The notes under the pieces are model-generated. The model had not been told where the DNA came from. It made no database searches and saw only the letters and a program-made list of their open reading frames with translations. The translations under genes and the position numbers were made by a program. Positions 5,700 through 7,163 of a DNA stretch of 7,163 nucleotides are shown piece after piece. This stretch comes from Hadesarchaea archaeon (GTDB lineage: Archaea > Hadarchaeota > Hadarchaeia > Hadarchaeales > WYZ-LMO6), in NCBI GenBank assembly GCA_004347925.1, contig QNVD01000263.1:1-7163 (forward strand). Reading direction: 5' to 3'. Position 1 is the stretch's first letter, and every line of letters begins with the position of its first letter.

Positions 5700-6938
5700 A
5701 TGGGGTCCCCCTTCCTCTCCTACACCCGGCTGGACGAGGCCCTCAGGCTGATCCTCTCCGGCCTCTCACCCCTGGGCTGGGAGGAGGTCCCCCTGGAGGA
5801 GGCCTGCGGCAGGGTCCTCTTCTCCGACCTCCTCTCCCCCGCCGACTTCCCCCCCTTCGACAGGAGCGCCGTGGACGGGTACGCGGTGAGGGCGGAGGAC
5901 ACCTTCGGGGCGGGGGAGAACTCCCCCAGGAGGCTCAGGCTGGTCAGGGGGAAGGCGGGGCCCGGCAGGGCGGTGGAGGTGATGACCGGGCAGCCCCTCC
6001 CCCCCGGGGCGGATGCGGTGGTGATGCTGGAGCATACCAGGAGGAAGGGGAAGATCCTGGAGGTGCTGGCCCCCGTCACCCCCGGGAAGAATGTCTCCGG
6101 GAGGGGGGAGGACGTGAGGAAGGGGGAGAGGGTGCTGGAGGGGGGAAGGAGGCTGGGGCCCGCGGAGGTGGGGATGCTGGCCTGCCTGGGGCTGGGGAGG
6201 GTGAGGGTCTTCAGGAGGCCCAGGGTCTCCCTCCTCTCCACCGGCTCCGAGCTCCTCGTCCCCGGGGAGAGGCCCAGGCCGGGCAAGATCCCCGACCTCA
6301 ACCTCCCCTCCCTCACCTGCGCCGTGCTCTCCTGCGGAGCCCTGCCGGTTCCGCTGGGGAGGTGCCCGGACGAGAGGGGGGAGCTGAGGAGGAGGCTGGG
6401 GGAGGGAGTGGAGAAGGGGGACGTGGTGGTGGTATCGGGGGGAAGCTCGGTGGGGAGGAGGGACCTGGTGCCAGGGGTGGTGGAGGAGGAGGGGGAGCTC
6501 CTCTTCCACGGGGTGAACCTCAGGCCGGGGGGACCCACCGCCTTCGGGAGGGTGGGGGGAAAGCCCGTCTTCTGCCTCCCCGGCTTTCCCGCCGCCTGCC
6601 TCCTCTCCTTCACCTTCCTGGTCAGGCCCGCCCTCCGCCTCCTCCAGGGGCTCCCGCCGGACCGGGGGCTCAGGAGGGTGGAGGCCAGGCTGGCGAGGAA
6701 GGTGGCCTCCTCGCTGGGGAGGGTGGACGTGGTGAGGGTGAGGCTGGTGGAGAGGAAGGGGGAGCTCTGGGCCGAGCCCCTGAGGGTGACGGGGTCGGGG
6801 ATCCTCAGCTCCCTGACGGGCTCCGACGGCTTCTTCACCGTCCCCGAGGACACGGAGGTGGTGGGGGAGGGAGAGAGGGTGGAGGTGGAGCTCTGGGAGG
6901 GGATCAGCCCGGCTCCAGGGCGGGCTCGCCCTGCATGA
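5700..6938 (+). CDS. moeA: Molybdopterin molybdenumtransferase MoeA (Mo or W insertion)
   Basis: MoeA hydrolyses adenylylated molybdopterin and inserts molybdate, or tungstate in many thermophilic archaea, to give the finished cofactor. The 412 residues match the usual 400-410 and all domains are present. Residues 1-50 carry the YTRLDEALRLIL opener. PPFDRSAVDGYAVRAEDT is at 51-68 (D59). VMTGQPLPPGADAVVMLE is at 94-111 and RGEDVRKGE at 135-143. The MoCF domain follows, with VSLLSTGSELLVPGE (176-190), VVVVSGGSSVGRRD (242-255, D255) and NLRPGGPTAFGRV (273-285). The LPGFPAACLLSF loop is at 293-304, with Phe where bacterial enzymes have Asn (LPGNP). The C-terminal beta domain spans about 325-398. 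The sequence cannot tell Mo from W. The last 35 bp overlap the convergent gene at the right edge. Confidence 0.96.
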   Translation: MGSPFLSYTRLDEALRLILSGLSPLGWEEVPLEEACGRVLFSDLLSPADFPPFDRSAVDGYAVRAEDTFGAGENSPRRLRLVRGKAGPGRAVEVMTGQPLPPGADAVVMLEHTRRKGKILEVLAPVTPGKNVSGRGEDVRKGERVLEGGRRLGPAEVGMLACLGLGRVRVFRRPRVSLLSTGSELLVPGERPRPGKIPDLNLPSLTCAVLSCGALPVPLGRCPDERGELRRRLGEGVEKGDVVVVSGGSSVGRRDLVPGVVEEEGELLFHGVNLRPGGPTAFGRVGGKPVFCLPGFPAACLLSFTFLVRPALRLLQGLPPDRGLRRVEARLARKVASSLGRVDVVRVRLVERKGELWAEPLRVTGSGILSSLTGSDGFFTVPEDTEVVGEGERVEVELWEGISPAPGRARPA

Positions 6939-7163
6939 GGAAGCCCGGGGAGTTCTCGGCGTACCACCAGCGCAGCATCCTCCAGTAGACCACGAACTCC
7001 CTCCCTCCCGAGAGGAAGTCCAGGCGCCAGCAGGGAAAGGAGCCCACCCCCGTCCTCACCGCCGCCGCCCTGATCCGCAGGTTCTCCGGCCTGACCCTCT
7101 CCCCCCCGCTCTTCCACGCCCTCCCCAGGAACTCCGAGAGGGCCCGGGAGGAGGGGAGGACCC
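6904..7163 (-). CDS. Uncharacterised protein, 3' end only (85 codons in window)
   Basis: A minus-strand frame enters from the right edge and stops with TGA at 6904-6906, leaving 85 residues and no start. I do not recognise it. The translation looks coding: codon use matches the neighbours, with GAG, AGG, CTC and GTG preferred. A mixed helical stretch (ALSEFLGRAWKSGGERVRP) is followed by an aromatic-rich part (FPCWRLDFL, EFVVYWRMLRWWYAENSPGF) with five Trp in total. The end is tail-to-tail with moeA, overlapping it by 35 bp. Function and family remain open. Confidence 0.6.
   Translation of the reverse strand, partial: VLPSSRALSEFLGRAWKSGGERVRPENLRIRAAAVRTGVGSFPCWRLDFLSGGREFVVYWRMLRWWYAENSPGFLMQGEPALEPG

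Noticed and set aside
5720..7117. 465-codon open frame on the minus strand opposite moeA
   Set aside because: Pro/Ser/Thr-rich shadow produced by the GC-rich codons of moeA; no motif, and moeA is unambiguous.
1..7163. CRISPR array, insertion sequence or integrase
   Set aside because: No regularly spaced repeats of CRISPR length, no transposase or recombinase motif, and no terminal inverted repeats around any gene were seen.

Overview
The window looks archaeal and probably thermophilic. The evidence is TATA-like boxes with short or absent leaders, a surface protein with a signal peptide and a C-terminal membrane anchor, an archaeal-family STAND-type ATPase, and molybdenum/tungsten cofactor genes in their archaeal forms. 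The genes on the right side are very G+C rich, with strong use of AGG/CGG, GAG, CTC and GTG codons. They are purine-loaded on the sense strand, which produces many long false open frames on the opposite strand. I cannot name the lineage from sequence alone.

Layout. Positions 1-313 hold no protein gene. They contain a run of good inverted repeats that suggests an unidentified structured RNA, then a T-rich terminator for the next gene. Positions 314-3169 (minus) encode a 951-residue secreted, membrane-anchored protein of Ig-like domains. Positions 3170-3467 hold its promoter, a second AT-rich patch, two hairpins and a short tandem repeat. Positions 3468-3899 (plus) encode MoaC. A 370-residue archaeal ATPase lies convergent to it (3922-5034, minus). 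A divergent promoter region with a 15-bp direct repeat separates the ATPase from moaB (5147-5662, plus), which is followed after 37 bp by moeA (5700-6938, plus). The 3' end of an unrecognised minus-strand gene overlaps the end of moeA and runs off the right edge.

How the genes work together. MoaC makes cyclic pyranopterin monophosphate. MoaB adenylylates molybdopterin, and MoeA inserts molybdate or tungstate into the adenylylated pterin. The window therefore carries an early step and the last two steps of one pathway. moaA, moaD and moaE are not in it. The ATPase sits between these genes in the opposite orientation and has no evident link to the pathway.

The most unusual signal is in the surface protein. 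Residues 46-708 hold 46 Asp-Asn or Glu-Asn pairs, accounting for about two thirds of all Asn there. The last 243 residues have none.
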